Positions 51,306 to 61,067 of a stretch of 64,000 bases of DNA are shown here, piece by piece. Positions within the stretch are counted from its first letter, which is position 1. The number at the start of each line of letters is the position of its first letter. Both the position numbers and the translations under genes were made by a program. The DNA comes from Candidatus Nitrosotalea sinensis (GTDB lineage: Archaea > Thermoproteota > Nitrososphaeria > Nitrososphaerales > Nitrosopumilaceae): NCBI RefSeq assembly GCF_900143675.1, contig NZ_FRFC01000003.1:186001-250000 (forward strand), in the 5' to 3' direction. The notes beneath the pieces are model-generated. The model made no database searches. It worked only from the letters and a program-made list of their open reading frames with translations, and was not told the origin of the DNA.

Positions 51306-52622
51306 ATGGCAAATATCAAATTCACAATTCCTTCAGTATTAAACAAGGGGGGCGGCGAAAAGAAAGTGGAATTAGCAGCTGGTACGCTCTCTGAGGCATT
51401 TGTTAATATTGCAGAACAATTAGGAGATGAATTTAAGAGACGAGTTCTAAATCCGGATGGATCTCCACGATCTCTTATCAACATATACGTAAATGGAAAA
51501 AACATGAGATTTTCTGGAGGTATGACTACTGTATTAAAAGACGGTGATGAAATTTACATATTGCCTGCAGTAGCCGGTGGTTCTGATCTTTCAAGTAAAG
51601 ATCTTGAGAGATATTCTAGACAAGTGATGTTGGAAGAAATCGGTTATGAGGGTCAGCTTAAACTAAAAAAATCAAAGGCATGTGTTGTTGGAGTAGGTGG
51701 ACTAGGTAATCCTATAGTAACGCGATTAGTTGCGATGGGAATAGGGACAATAAGGATTGTTGACAGAGATGTGGTGGAGATATCTAATTTACATAGACAA
51801 ACAATGTTTGACGAGTCTGATATTGGTCAAGTCAAAGTAGAAGCAGCTGCAAAAAAACTCAAAAAAATGAATTCAGATGTAATAATAGAAGCATTACCAG
51901 TGTCTGTAAATGACTATACTGCTTTAGATGTAGTAGAGGGATGTGACGTGGTAATTGATGCGCTTGATAGTGTTAATGCCAGATATTCTCTTAACAAGGC
52001 ATGTATTAAGAAAAACATACCATTTGTAACAGGAGCAGCGGTAGGAGTTTCTGGACAGGTGTTTACTATTCTTCCTCACAACACTGCATGCTACCATTGT
52101 ATTTTCCCATCACTTGATGAAAATTCAATGCCTACATGTAGTACAGAGGGAGTTCATCCTTCAATACTTTCTATCGTTGGGGGAATTGAGGTTGCAGAAG
52201 CAGTAAAAATCATGATAGGAAGAACTCCTACACTGGCAAACAAACTGTTGTACATTGATTTGGATAATCTTGATTTCAATACTACTGTATTTAGTAGAGT
52301 AGATGAATGTCCGGAATGCGGTTCGGGAAAACATGAAGAAATGCCTGCTCAGGAACTTATTATTGAGGAGCTATGTGGACGCAATAGAGGGAAGAGAACG
52401 TTCTCAATAACTCCAACAACCATGTTCGAGATTGATGTTCCAAAAATAACTAGCATAGCATCTGAAAAAGGATTTAAGGTACAAAATCAAGGTGAACTCG
52501 GATTGTCTATATCTTCTAATGATATCTATGTAAGCTTCTTAAAACGTGGATCTGCTGTAATTGTTGGCGAAAAAGATGAAAGCTCTGCAATTACATTGTA
52601 TAAAAAACTAATAAATGCATAA
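51306..52622 (+). CDS. MoaD/ThiS ubiquitin-like domain fused to ThiF/MoeB E1-like enzyme
   Basis: The 438 residues combine three parts. Residues 1-92 form a MoaD-type beta-grasp ending AVAGG (G91, G92). Residues 97-340 form a ThiF/MoeB adenylation domain with ERYSRQVMLEEIG, the GVGGLGNP nucleotide loop at 129-136, DALDSVNARY near 218, and zinc pairs C262/C265 and C335/C338. About 95 extra C-terminal residues include C357 in EELCGRNRGK and a small alpha/beta domain. A carrier with its GG inside the chain cannot be adenylated unless cut, so it may need a protease or may have a different use. It follows thrC with no gap. Confidence 0.85.
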   Translation: MANIKFTIPSVLNKGGGEKKVELAAGTLSEAFVNIAEQLGDEFKRRVLNPDGSPRSLINIYVNGKNMRFSGGMTTVLKDGDEIYILPAVAGGSDLSSKDLERYSRQVMLEEIGYEGQLKLKKSKACVVGVGGLGNPIVTRLVAMGIGTIRIVDRDVVEISNLHRQTMFDESDIGQVKVEAAAKKLKKMNSDVIIEALPVSVNDYTALDVVEGCDVVIDALDSVNARYSLNKACIKKNIPFVTGAAVGVSGQVFTILPHNTACYHCIFPSLDENSMPTCSTEGVHPSILSIVGGIEVAEAVKIMIGRTPTLANKLLYIDLDNLDFNTTVFSRVDECPECGSGKHEEMPAQELIIEELCGRNRGKRTFSITPTTMFEIDVPKITSIASEKGFKVQNQGELGLSISSNDIYVSFLKRGSAVIVGEKDESSAITLYKKLINA

Positions 52623-52636
52623 ACGCTTTCTAATGT

Positions 52637-53656
52637 CTACAAAGTCTTTATTGTTTTGACTAATTTGATGTATGGATCTTCCATTGTTGCCAACACATTT
52701 TTTGCTTTTTTCTTATTGCCTATTTTTTCTGTCATCTCTTTGATCAAAGGAAGAATTCTATTTGGTTCTGTTTCCCTCTTTACTAATCCTGTACGTACAA
52801 GATATTTTTCAATGTGATTTGGTACTGCATCATATGATATAGTGGGAACTCCCATCAATGCAGCCTCTGCAGTCATGGTACCTCCAGAACCAATGAAAAG
52901 ATCCGTAATACTGAGAAGCGATTTACCGTCAACTACTTTATCCATTATTGTAATTTTTTTACCAAATTTTTCTTTGAGCCTTTTTTGTTGTGGCGTATAT
53001 CTTGCTAAAACTAGTATGTTGTAGAGATTACTTACCTTACTTACCTTCTCAATAATTTCGTCACTTCTAGTTTTTCCTTGGACGTATGCAGCCTCTGATT
53101 CTTCAGGCCTGATAACGATTGTCTTCTTTGTCTTCTCTATGTTTATTTTTTTAATTTTTGTCTTTTCTTTTACTATTACTGCTGCATCAATTGATTTGTA
53201 TTGAATAATGTCTTTTTCTGTAATACCATATTTGATAAATTCACTTTTTGGTATTATCCATGGAATGAGAAGTTTTTGTACAAATGGAACTGCAAGTCTC
53301 ATCACAGCTTCTGCATGAGGAGAATCTGAAAATGCTATGTGTTTTATGCCCATCCCAAATGCAATTCTTGCTGCTTCTGGAGAACAAAAGCTTATGGTCA
53401 AGTCGGGGGAAAACCTAGTAATTTCACCCAAAAGATCATTCATTCTTTGTATACTGGAGTGGAGTTTTCCTTCTCTTTCAGATCCTCCATGTTTGCCAAT
53501 TAATCTTAGATTCACATTTTTTATCTTGGATAATTCAACAACTTCGCGATAATTTCTTGAAGTGCATAATATTTTATGATTTTTACTTAGTTTGCTTACC
53601 ATTGGGGCAAAAAAAAGCAATTGTTTAGGCGTTAAGATGTCAAACCAGATTTTCAA
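52637..53656 (-). CDS. DUF354 (glycosyltransferase-like) protein
   Basis: A 339-residue GT-B-fold protein. KIWFDILTPKQLLFF starts the N-terminal Rossmann half, and FIGSGGTMTAEAALMGVPTISYD near residue 267 (split: FIGSGGTMTAEAALM, GVPTISYD) is the UDP-sugar epimerase/transferase-like C-terminal motif. The TTG at 53656 is preferred because DUF354 proteins begin right at this K-I-W segment. A longer ATG-start frame would overlap the divergent gene. Possible role in surface glycan synthesis; not proven. Confidence 0.78.
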   Translation of the reverse strand: MKIWFDILTPKQLLFFAPMVSKLSKNHKILCTSRNYREVVELSKIKNVNLRLIGKHGGSEREGKLHSSIQRMNDLLGEITRFSPDLTISFCSPEAARIAFGMGIKHIAFSDSPHAEAVMRLAVPFVQKLLIPWIIPKSEFIKYGITEKDIIQYKSIDAAVIVKEKTKIKKINIEKTKKTIVIRPEESEAAYVQGKTRSDEIIEKVSKVSNLYNILVLARYTPQQKRLKEKFGKKITIMDKVVDGKSLLSITDLFIGSGGTMTAEAALMGVPTISYDAVPNHIEKYLVRTGLVKRETEPNRILPLIKEMTEKIGNKKKAKNVLATMEDPYIKLVKTIKTL

Positions 53657-53721
53657 ACATTTTTGGTATAATCTGAGGGTGGAAAAAGTTTTTCTTAGCC
53701 CGTACTCATAGTCCGGTTGAT

Positions 53722-54858
53722 TTGGCTGCAACGAAAATTGTAGTTTATGGTTTGAGTACCGAAGGTTACGCTATTGCATGCCAAATGGCAATAAAGGGAG
53801 CTGATGTTTTTATTGTAGACGAGTCTGCTCATATGGCAATATCCCTAAAAGCTGAGATTGCAAAGACTTACCCTAATGTCACATCTCTAAAAGAAGACGA
53901 GCCCCTGTTGGGTGTTGAACCAATCGATGTGGCAATATCTCATGCAGAATATCTTTTCTTTGCACCCCGAGTACGAAAAACAGGCCAAGAAGCAAAGATG
54001 GAAATTCATTCAAAATTCAAAGATGCTACATCATCTATAAAAAAAGGCGGATCTGTAATTTACAATCTCCCAACTGGAATAGGTGGTAACAATGAAACTA
54101 TTTCCTTACTGGAACATGTTTCAGGCCTTGAGATGGGAAAAGGCATATCTTACTTTTATTATCCTCTCTCAAAAAATAGCGTCCCAGAAATTATTGGCTC
54201 ATTTAATGCAAAAGATGATGAAAAACTTGCAAAACTATTAGAATCTGATAAAAAAGTAAAAAAATTTGTTTCTATATCATCTGCTGAAATTTTACATGCA
54301 ATCAAGGTTCTTACACAATTTGCAAGTCTGTCAAGTGTATTGGAGGTATCAAAATTTGCCCAGGATGTACAAACAAGAAATGATCTTGTTCAGACTGAAT
54401 ATAATGATCTATTTCTCGATGACATGACAAACAGGTTGTATGATTTGAGATCTCTTGGCACATCTGTGGAGGGGGCAGGCACTATGATGTATCTAGTCAA
54501 TGGAAGCATAAAGGGAATTGAAGGTTATGTGAAAAGGCTAATTGACGAAATTCGTTCCACTCTTAAGAAAAATGAACTAAAGGCTAGTAGGACAAAGGTT
54601 GTCTTGGTATGGACTCAAGATTCCTATGAAATGAGGGGGGATAAGGTGGATATGTTAAACTCTCTTGTTACCAAACTTCGTGACTACATAGGCGATGTTG
54701 AGATACATCAGGGTCCTGAATTAGATATATTCCACAGTGATAAAACAACTATAATTGTTGCATGTTCAAAATTTGATTATGATAAAATAACCAAAAATGG
54801 TAAAGATTCTGACGTTATAATAATTAAAACAAATCCTCTCTGTGAGATATTACAATAA
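53722..54858 (+). CDS. Rossmann-fold protein of unknown function (dehydrogenase-like)
   Basis: The 378-residue protein starts (TTG) with a nucleotide-type fold: IVVYGLSTEGYAIACQMA, then ADVFIVDE, with G-x4-G spacing. Next come ADYLFF-like strand residues (AEYLFFAPRVR), GGSVIYNLPTG near residue 113, and a helical region with SAEILHAIKVLTQFASL near 200. This order recalls nucleotide-sugar dehydrogenases or Hmd-like proteins, but catalytic Cys and Lys are not evident. The C-terminal 110 residues form another alpha/beta unit (KVVLVWTQDSYEMRGDK). I do not recognise the family. Confidence 0.55.
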   Translation: MAATKIVVYGLSTEGYAIACQMAIKGADVFIVDESAHMAISLKAEIAKTYPNVTSLKEDEPLLGVEPIDVAISHAEYLFFAPRVRKTGQEAKMEIHSKFKDATSSIKKGGSVIYNLPTGIGGNNETISLLEHVSGLEMGKGISYFYYPLSKNSVPEIIGSFNAKDDEKLAKLLESDKKVKKFVSISSAEILHAIKVLTQFASLSSVLEVSKFAQDVQTRNDLVQTEYNDLFLDDMTNRLYDLRSLGTSVEGAGTMMYLVNGSIKGIEGYVKRLIDEIRSTLKKNELKASRTKVVLVWTQDSYEMRGDKVDMLNSLVTKLRDYIGDVEIHQGPELDIFHSDKTTIIVACSKFDYDKITKNGKDSDVIIIKTNPLCEILQ

Positions 54859-54860
54859 GG

Positions 54861-54871
54861 CTAATATTTTC
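54861..54871 (+). promoter_or_regulatory. TATA-like promoter of grpE-dnaK-dnaJ
   Basis: CTAATATTTTC centred about 26 bases before the grpE ATG at 54892. No CIRCE-like repeat is apparent. Confidence 0.45.
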
Positions 54872-54891
54872 AACATAATACATTTCTTAGT

Positions 54892-55449
54892 ATGAGTGAT
54901 ATATCTGAAAATAATTTGGAAGAATTCTCACAAGAAAAAAACGGTGATATGCAATCTGAACAGGAATTGGCAAATTTAAAAAATCAATTAGAACAAGAAC
55001 AGGAAAAAGTCCTATTACAAGAAAAAAAAATCCAATACCTACTTGCTGATTTTGAAAATATTAAGAAACGATCGGAGATTGATGTACAAAATCGTGTAAA
55101 TTCAATCACTGATGGGATGATCCTGAAATTTCTTGGAATTTACGATGATTTTGCTCGTGCACGAGATGCTCTTTCAAAACAACATGTTAATTCACAAGGA
55201 CTCGATGCTATACTAAAAAACATGAATTCCTTTTTATCTGAATTCGGAGTCAAACCAATTGAAGCAACAGGGGAAATTTTTGATCCCAAGTTACATGAAG
55301 CAATATCTATCAAAGAAGATCCAACTCTGCATGATAATACCATAATTGCGGAGCTTCGTAAAGGATATATTTTAAAAGAGAGAGTTATTAGACCAAGTTT
55401 AGTAGAAATATCAAAAAGGAACGTAAAGGAGACAAATGTAAATGGCTAA
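54892..55449 (+). CDS. grpE: Nucleotide exchange factor GrpE
   Basis: Releases ADP from DnaK. The 185-residue protein has a long N-terminal coiled coil (residues ~15-75, rich in E, Q, K) and the C-terminal beta-domain with [16 protein letters not shown] near residue 123 and [16 protein letters not shown] near 158. It overlaps dnaK by 8 bases. Bacterial-type DnaK systems in this phylum are generally thought to have come from bacteria. Confidence 0.93.
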   Translation: MSDISENNLEEFSQEKNGDMQSEQELANLKNQLEQEQEKVLLQEKKIQYLLADFENIKKRSEIDVQNRVNSITDGMILKFLGIYDDFARARDALSKQHVNSQGLDAILKNMNSFLSEFGVKPIEATGEIFDPKLHEAISIKEDPTLHDNTIIAELRKGYILKERVIRPSLVEISKRNVKETNVNG

Positions 55450-57286
55450 AATTATTGGTATTGATTTAGGAACAAGCAATTCTGCTGCTGCTGTCATGCT
55501 AGGAGGCAAACCTACCCTGATTCCAGCATCTGAGGGCACTACTGTTGGGGGAAAGGCATTTCCTTCCGTTGTCGGACTGACAAAAGACGGTCAACTCATA
55601 GTTGGTGAACCTGCAAGAAGGCAGGCAGTGACTAATCCAGAAGGTACTGTAGTTGCTGCAAAACGAAAGATGGGTACTGATCATGTTTTTAAAATATATG
55701 ATAAGGAATACAAACCTCAACAAATCTCTGCATTTATTCTACAGAAAATAAAACGAGATGCAGAAGCATTTACCGGTGATAAGGTTGAGAAAGCAGTAAT
55801 TACGGTTCCTGCATATTTTAATGATAATCAAAGACAAGCAACAAAAGATGCAGGACAAATTGCAGGTCTTGAGGTTGTAAGAATAATCAATGAACCTACT
55901 GCTGCAGCACTGGCATTTGGTCTTGACAAACTAAAACAAGACATGAAGATAATGGTATTTGATTTGGGAGGAGGTACACTAGATGTAACAATAATGGAGA
56001 TGGGAGGAGGTGTATTTGAAGTCATGAGTACTTCTGGAGATACACAACTTGGAGGCACAGATATGGACAAAGTCTTGATTGATTATATCGTAGACAGCTT
56101 TAGAAAAACATCTGGGATTGATATTTCTAAAGACAATGCAGCAATGGTACGAGTAAGAGAGGCAGCTGAAAAAGCAAAGATAGAGCTTTCTTCAATATTT
56201 GAAACTGACATAAATCTACCATTCATATCATATGATCCTTCTTCTGGTCCAAAGAATTTAGAGCTAAAAATAACTAGGGCAAAATTTGAAGAATTGATAA
56301 ATCCAATTGTGGAAAGATGCAGACCTTCTGTTATGAAATCACTAGAAGATGCAAAACTTTCTCCTGGTGATGTCAACAAAATTATCTTGGTTGGAGGTCC
56401 TACAAGAATTCCTCTAATCAAAAAATTTGTAGCGAATTTAATGGGAAAAGAACCTGAGGCAGGAATTGATCCTATGGAAGCAGTTGCATTAGGTGCAGCA
56501 GTTCAAGCAGGAATCATAGGAGGTGAAGTAACAAGTGATATTGTATTGTTAGATGTAACTCCTTTAACACTTGGATTAGAAGTGCTTGGAGGATTAAGAG
56601 AGCCTATAATTGACAGAAACACGACTATTCCTACATCAAAGAGCAAGGTTTTCACAACAGCTGCTGATAATCAAACTGCTGTAACAATACACGTGGTACA
56701 AGGTGAAAGACCTATGGCTGCAGATAACGTATCTCTTGGAAGCTTTAATCTTTCAGGAATTCTTCCTGCTCCACGTGGTATTCCACAAATTGAGGTCAAG
56801 TTTGATATTGATGCAAACGGTATACTGAATGTCACAGCTAAAGATTTAGCTACTCAAAAAGAGGCAAAAATCACAATCACTGCCAGTACAAAACTTGCCA
56901 AAGAAGACATAGAAAAAATGACAAAGGATGCAGAACTTTTTGCAGAACAAGACAAAAAGAAAAAAGAAGACGTGATGGTAAAAAATGAAGCACAGCAAGC
57001 TATCTATGCAGCAGAACATCTAATCAGTGAACAAAAAGACAAGATATCACAAGATCAAGGTATCAAAGTAAGTAATGCAATTAAGGAATTAAGGGATGTT
57101 CTTGATAAGAGCATTGATGAGATAAAACCTAAGCTTGACTTATTAACAAAATTGATAAACGAGGTAAGTACAGAACTTTACAAAAATGCTACTCCTCCAC
57201 CAGGTGGAGCAGGACAAGCTGGCCCAGAAGCTACACAAGGTGATCCTGGTACAACCAATCAGAATACAGGAAACACACAGAACTGA
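55442..57286 (+). CDS. dnaK: Chaperone DnaK (Hsp70)
   Basis: The 614-residue Hsp70 has [14 protein letters not shown] at residues 5-18, the [11 protein letters not shown] phosphate loop near 177, [10 protein letters not shown] near 317, and the substrate domain with [14 protein letters not shown] near 370. The C-terminal tail is Gly/Pro/Gln-rich ([10 protein letters not shown], then NQNTGNTQN). Length is normal. Next to GrpE and DnaJ it forms a complete machine. Confidence 0.96.
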   Translation: MAKIIGIDLGTSNSAAAVMLGGKPTLIPASEGTTVGGKAFPSVVGLTKDGQLIVGEPARRQAVTNPEGTVVAAKRKMGTDHVFKIYDKEYKPQQISAFILQKIKRDAEAFTGDKVEKAVITVPAYFNDNQRQATKDAGQIAGLEVVRIINEPTAAALAFGLDKLKQDMKIMVFDLGGGTLDVTIMEMGGGVFEVMSTSGDTQLGGTDMDKVLIDYIVDSFRKTSGIDISKDNAAMVRVREAAEKAKIELSSIFETDINLPFISYDPSSGPKNLELKITRAKFEELINPIVERCRPSVMKSLEDAKLSPGDVNKIILVGGPTRIPLIKKFVANLMGKEPEAGIDPMEAVALGAAVQAGIIGGEVTSDIVLLDVTPLTLGLEVLGGLREPIIDRNTTIPTSKSKVFTTAADNQTAVTIHVVQGERPMAADNVSLGSFNLSGILPAPRGIPQIEVKFDIDANGILNVTAKDLATQKEAKITITASTKLAKEDIEKMTKDAELFAEQDKKKKEDVMVKNEAQQAIYAAEHLISEQKDKISQDQGIKVSNAIKELRDVLDKSIDEIKPKLDLLTKLINEVSTELYKNATPPPGGAGQAGPEATQGDPGTTNQNTGNTQN

Positions 57287-57320
57287 TCTTTATACAAGGG
57301 AATAATCTAATTGATCCATT

Positions 57321-58427
57321 ATGAGTACTAAACGCGATTATTATGAGGTTTTGGGTGTTTCAAAGAACTCTGGTCCTGATGAGATAAAATCACAATATAG
57401 AAAACTTGCTTTAAAATTCCATCCTGACAAGAACAAATCTCCTGATGCTGCAGAGCACTTTAAGGAAATTTCAGAAGCTTATGCAGTTCTATCTGACTCG
57501 GAGAAAAGAAAACTCTATGATGCATATGGTCATGCTGGTGTGGATGGAAAATACAGTACTGATGATATCTTCCAAGGTTCAAAATCAAACTTTGAGGATA
57601 TCTTTGGTGGTGGTTTTGATTCTGTTTTCGAATCTATTTTTGGTAGAGGAGGTGGATTTCGATTTGGTGGTTTTGATTTTGGAGGATCTGGCAGAGCAAG
57701 GGGTTCTGATCTTATGTATGAAACTACATTGACATTAGAAGAAGCATTTCGTGGTAAAAAAGAAGAGATTGATCTTCCAAGGCTAGTAAGCTGTGATACT
57801 TGTAGTGGAACAGGCTGTACTCCTGGAACATCTGCAAGAACATGCTCTGTATGTAATGGCTATGGCCAGGTAAGAACGTCACGAAGCAGTGGATTTTCTA
57901 CATTTGTAACAGTACAACCGTGTAATACCTGTAAAGGTCAGGGAAAAATCATAGAAAGGCCATGTTCCAAATGTAAGGGTTCAGGAAAGCAAAAGACTAC
58001 GAAAAAGTTCTCGTTTGATATTCCACCTGGAGTAGAGGACGGAGAATATCGTATACCAGGTGAAGGTGAATCCATTCATAATGGCACCAATGGGGATCTA
58101 ATAGTTAGAATAAAAATAAAACCTCATGATAAATTCAAAAGAGACGGTTCTGACATCTTCTATGATGCAAATATCTCTATGATAGACGCAGCTCTTGGAA
58201 AAGATATACTAGTCGATACTCTAGAGGGACAAGAGAGACTCGAAGTAAAATCTGGAAGTCAGCCAAATACTATAATCAAACTAAAAGGCAAAGGACTTCC
58301 TCACCAACATGGAAGAGGTAGGGGGGATGAATATGTTCGAATTGTGGTGAATGTTCCCACAAAAATTGACAGACATCAACGAAAATTATTGGAAGAATTA
58401 AACGATACTCTTGATGGGAATTCATGA
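57321..58427 (+). CDS. dnaJ: Chaperone DnaJ (Hsp40)
   Basis: Co-chaperone that stimulates DnaK. The 368 residues include the J domain with the HPD triad in KFHPDKN near residue 34, a Gly/Phe-rich linker (residues ~85-130), and four CxxCxGxG zinc repeats between about 160 and 230 ([32 protein letters not shown]). The C-terminal substrate domains follow. Full-length class I DnaJ. The stop overlaps the next ATG. Confidence 0.95.
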   Translation: MSTKRDYYEVLGVSKNSGPDEIKSQYRKLALKFHPDKNKSPDAAEHFKEISEAYAVLSDSEKRKLYDAYGHAGVDGKYSTDDIFQGSKSNFEDIFGGGFDSVFESIFGRGGGFRFGGFDFGGSGRARGSDLMYETTLTLEEAFRGKKEEIDLPRLVSCDTCSGTGCTPGTSARTCSVCNGYGQVRTSRSSGFSTFVTVQPCNTCKGQGKIIERPCSKCKGSGKQKTTKKFSFDIPPGVEDGEYRIPGEGESIHNGTNGDLIVRIKIKPHDKFKRDGSDIFYDANISMIDAALGKDILVDTLEGQERLEVKSGSQPNTIIKLKGKGLPHQHGRGRGDEYVRIVVNVPTKIDRHQRKLLEELNDTLDGNS

Positions 58428-58984
58428 AATTGAAGATAGCATTAGATGTAGATGGGGTTTTGGCAGATGTCATTGAATCTTGGTTATCTTACAATAATAA
58501 AATAAGATCAGTAATCTCAAAGTCTGAAATATCTGAGTGGGATTTCTGGAAAAATTATGATATTGACAAGTTTGATTTCTATACTGAGCTTTCAACTTGC
58601 TGGAGATCATGGAAAGATATTCCTCCAACTGAGAGTAATATTGGACTGACAACCACACGCCTGTCAAATCTAGGTACTGTTGATATTGTAACTGCAAGGG
58701 ATGAATCTACACACAATGATGTTAAAAAATGGCTTAAACTACACAAGGTAGATTTTAAAAATTATGTGGGAGTCTTGGAGGGTGTAGAAAAATCAAAACT
58801 TAATTACGATGTTTTTATTGATGATTCTCCACTTAATGCAAAAAGTATGTTGGAAAATGGTAAATCTGTTATATTGTATTCTCAACCTTGGAATCTATCT
58901 TTTGAAGACAAGAGAGCAACTAGAATTTATGAATTAAAAGATGCAGTACCTATAATTAACAAAATGATTAATTCTAATGAATAG
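58424..58984 (+). CDS. HAD-type 5'(3')-nucleotidase-like phosphatase
   Basis: A 186-residue HAD protein with the DxD nucleophile motif in [10 protein letters not shown] (D8, D10), a small cap region, VTARDEST near residue 88 and FIDDSPLNA near 132. The layout resembles short deoxyribonucleotidases (NT5C type). It overlaps dnaJ, so it is made from the same transcript; the reason for the link is unknown. Confidence 0.75.
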   Translation: MKLKIALDVDGVLADVIESWLSYNNKIRSVISKSEISEWDFWKNYDIDKFDFYTELSTCWRSWKDIPPTESNIGLTTTRLSNLGTVDIVTARDESTHNDVKKWLKLHKVDFKNYVGVLEGVEKSKLNYDVFIDDSPLNAKSMLENGKSVILYSQPWNLSFEDKRATRIYELKDAVPIINKMINSNE

Positions 58985-58996
58985 GTAATACGAATT

Positions 58997-59008
58997 AAAA
59001 ATATAAAA
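58997..59008 (+). promoter_or_regulatory. TATA-like promoter of tRNA-Leu
   Basis: AAAAATATAAAA lies about 40 bases before the tRNA 5' end, within the range seen for archaeal tRNA promoters. Confidence 0.45.
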
Positions 59009-59042
59009 GAACTTATTGTCGGATTTTAATTCTCACGTTGTT

Positions 59043-59130
59043 GCGGGGGTCGCCTAGCCTGGTCAACGGCGTAAGGCTCAGAACCTTATCTTTTAGGAGT
59101 TCGTGGGTTCAAATCCCACCTCCCGCACCA
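59043..59130 (+). tRNA. tRNA-Leu (CAG), CCA encoded
   Basis: Class II tRNA. The acceptor stem GCGGGGG/CTCCCGC has one G:T pair. The anticodon stem-loop TAAGG-CTCAGAA-CCTTA gives anticodon CAG (reads CUG). A 14-base variable arm follows, and the T arm GTGGG-TTCAAAT-CCCAC is intact. Discriminator A and a genomic CCA follow, and the gatE stop codon on the other strand starts at the next base. No intron. Confidence 0.95.
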
Positions 59131-61035
59131 TTATTTTGCAGATATCTTGCTTTTTATTCTAATTTCTAATAATTGATTTAATTTCTGGCCATCTACTTTT
59201 CCACGAAGTGTCTTCATCGCCAAACCCATCAGTGGTCCCATTGATCGTAGTCCTTGTTCTTGAATCATCTTGAGATTTGATTTTACTAACTCGTCTAGTA
59301 TCTTATCTAATTCCGAATCTTCTATGGTGCTCAATGCATTGGATTTGATTGCCTCTGAGATTGTTTTTGCTTTTGCACTCATAATGCTCTCAAATATCAT
59401 CTCAAGTGATTCCTTTGCTATCTTTCCTTCTGCAACTAAATTAAAAGACTCGATGATATCTTTGGCCTTTAGTAAACTTACATCCATTCCGCGTCGTTCT
59501 AAATTTGTTATAGTGCCAGAAAGTGTAGATGCAACAAAGTTGGGAGATGCTCTCTTATCCTTGCATATTGTTTCGAAAAGATCGAGATATTCTGAATCAA
59601 ATATTTGTGCTGAAAGCTGCTGATTCAAGTCGTATTGTTTCTGTAGGGCCATGAGATTCTCTTCCCATGATCTTGGGATTTTGTTTCTTGCTTGTTCTAT
59701 CTCTGTGTTTGTTACAATTATTGGTGGAATATCTGTCTCTGGATACATTCTAGAAGAACCAGGCCTTGGTCTTAAAAAGACTGTATCACCTGTCATCGTA
59801 GCAGCTCTTGTCTCTGCAGGAACTCCTTTTTTTGCATCTTCAATTCTTTTTATTATCGAATCTATTACAACATCTAATTTTCTTTCATTTCCAGCTATGA
59901 TGATGAATGCATCAGTAGGACCAATGCTTAGTACATTTTTTACTTGCTGGATTTCTTTTTCCTCTATGCCATAATTTGGAAGCTCATCTGAATGAAATAA
60001 TCCTCCCAAACCAAAAAATCTCACCAGTTCGCCTAATTGTTTTCCTAATCTTATTCCAGGATATGGTTCATAACCAAACATTCCTACAAATCCATTAATT
60101 TTTATTGCTTTGATCAAAGAGCCTTCTGCAAAAGATTTTTGGATTACTTTTGATTTGCACTCTTTGAATATTTCCGATACATCTTTTATGTCGTGTTCTT
60201 TGGATATCCTTGCATCGATTGTTTTTAATTTCTCTGCAATTATCTTCAGACCATGTTGTCTTTTTGCTTCATATTCGATAACCTTTTCAAGTTGATCTAA
60301 TTTTTGAACTCCTTTTACTTCTACTACTGAACCCCCTCCTTCTATTGACACATTGACATCTTGTCTGATTGATCCTATTCCTCTTCCGACTCTTTTTGTT
60401 GCACGTAACATTCTTCCTAGAGTCAGGGCGATGTTCTTTACTTCTTGGGGAGTTCCTGCTACTGGCTCTAGTGCTATCTCTACTAATGGTATTCCAAGTC
60501 TATCCAGGCTATATTCTCTTGTATCTTTTGAATCTTGGATTAGTTTTGCCGCATCTTCTTCAAGACAAATACTCTGAACCCCTATCTTTTTCCCATTGAC
60601 TTCAAGATTACCCCCAGCTGAGACAAGCATAGTTCTCTGAAAACCAGAAGTATTGGAACCATCAATTACCAGTTTTCTCATTACGTATATCTCATTGAAA
60701 ATAGTCGATTTCAGGGCAGCTGCCATAATTAAGACAGTTTCTTTTGCACTTAATTCCAAGTCATGTGGGGGTTCATCATCTTGTTCTACTAAACAACTAC
60801 TTTGAGGATTTCTATAATACAAAATGGTTTTTTCCTTACTCTTTTCAAAGATTGCACTAGGATCAAATTCTCCTAATTCACTGCTTGTTATTCTTAGTTT
60901 GCGAGAAAATTTGATGGGATACTCGTCAGATTCTATAGGTTTGCACCTGCAAAATAATTTGGAACCAGTTGCAAGCTGCTGATGAATCTCTAATCCAACC
61001 AAAAGGCCTATCTTATCGTGATCTATTTCAGTCAC
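59131..61035 (-). CDS. gatE: Glu-tRNA(Gln) amidotransferase subunit E
   Basis: Archaeal subunit that phosphorylates Glu on tRNA-Gln and amidates it with ammonia from GatD. The 634-residue protein has LLVGLEIHQQLATGSKLFCRC near residue 11 (split: LLVGLEIHQQLATG, SKLFCRC), VEQDDEPPHDL near 82, and RLGIPLVEIALEP near 177. The GAD domain characteristic of GatE is inserted around residues 270-400 (FVGMFGYEPYPGIRLG). The C-terminal YqeY-like tail binds tRNA. GTG start. GatD is 32 bases upstream on the same strand. Confidence 0.95.
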   Translation of the reverse strand: MTEIDHDKIGLLVGLEIHQQLATGSKLFCRCKPIESDEYPIKFSRKLRITSSELGEFDPSAIFEKSKEKTILYYRNPQSSCLVEQDDEPPHDLELSAKETVLIMAAALKSTIFNEIYVMRKLVIDGSNTSGFQRTMLVSAGGNLEVNGKKIGVQSICLEEDAAKLIQDSKDTREYSLDRLGIPLVEIALEPVAGTPQEVKNIALTLGRMLRATKRVGRGIGSIRQDVNVSIEGGGSVVEVKGVQKLDQLEKVIEYEAKRQHGLKIIAEKLKTIDARISKEHDIKDVSEIFKECKSKVIQKSFAEGSLIKAIKINGFVGMFGYEPYPGIRLGKQLGELVRFFGLGGLFHSDELPNYGIEEKEIQQVKNVLSIGPTDAFIIIAGNERKLDVVIDSIIKRIEDAKKGVPAETRAATMTGDTVFLRPRPGSSRMYPETDIPPIIVTNTEIEQARNKIPRSWEENLMALQKQYDLNQQLSAQIFDSEYLDLFETICKDKRASPNFVASTLSGTITNLERRGMDVSLLKAKDIIESFNLVAEGKIAKESLEMIFESIMSAKAKTISEAIKSNALSTIEDSELDKILDELVKSNLKMIQEQGLRSMGPLMGLAMKTLRGKVDGQKLNQLLEIRIKSKISAK

Positions 61036-61067
61036 TTGTAATTTTATTGTAATACTTGTTTTAAATC

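Noticed and set aside
53657-53731. Longer DUF354 reading frame starting with ATG at 53731
   Set aside because: It would overlap the divergent gene and add 25 residues not seen in the family; the TTG at 53656 meets the conserved N-terminus.
54872-54891. CIRCE or other heat-shock operator before grpE
   Set aside because: No inverted repeat is present in the short gap.
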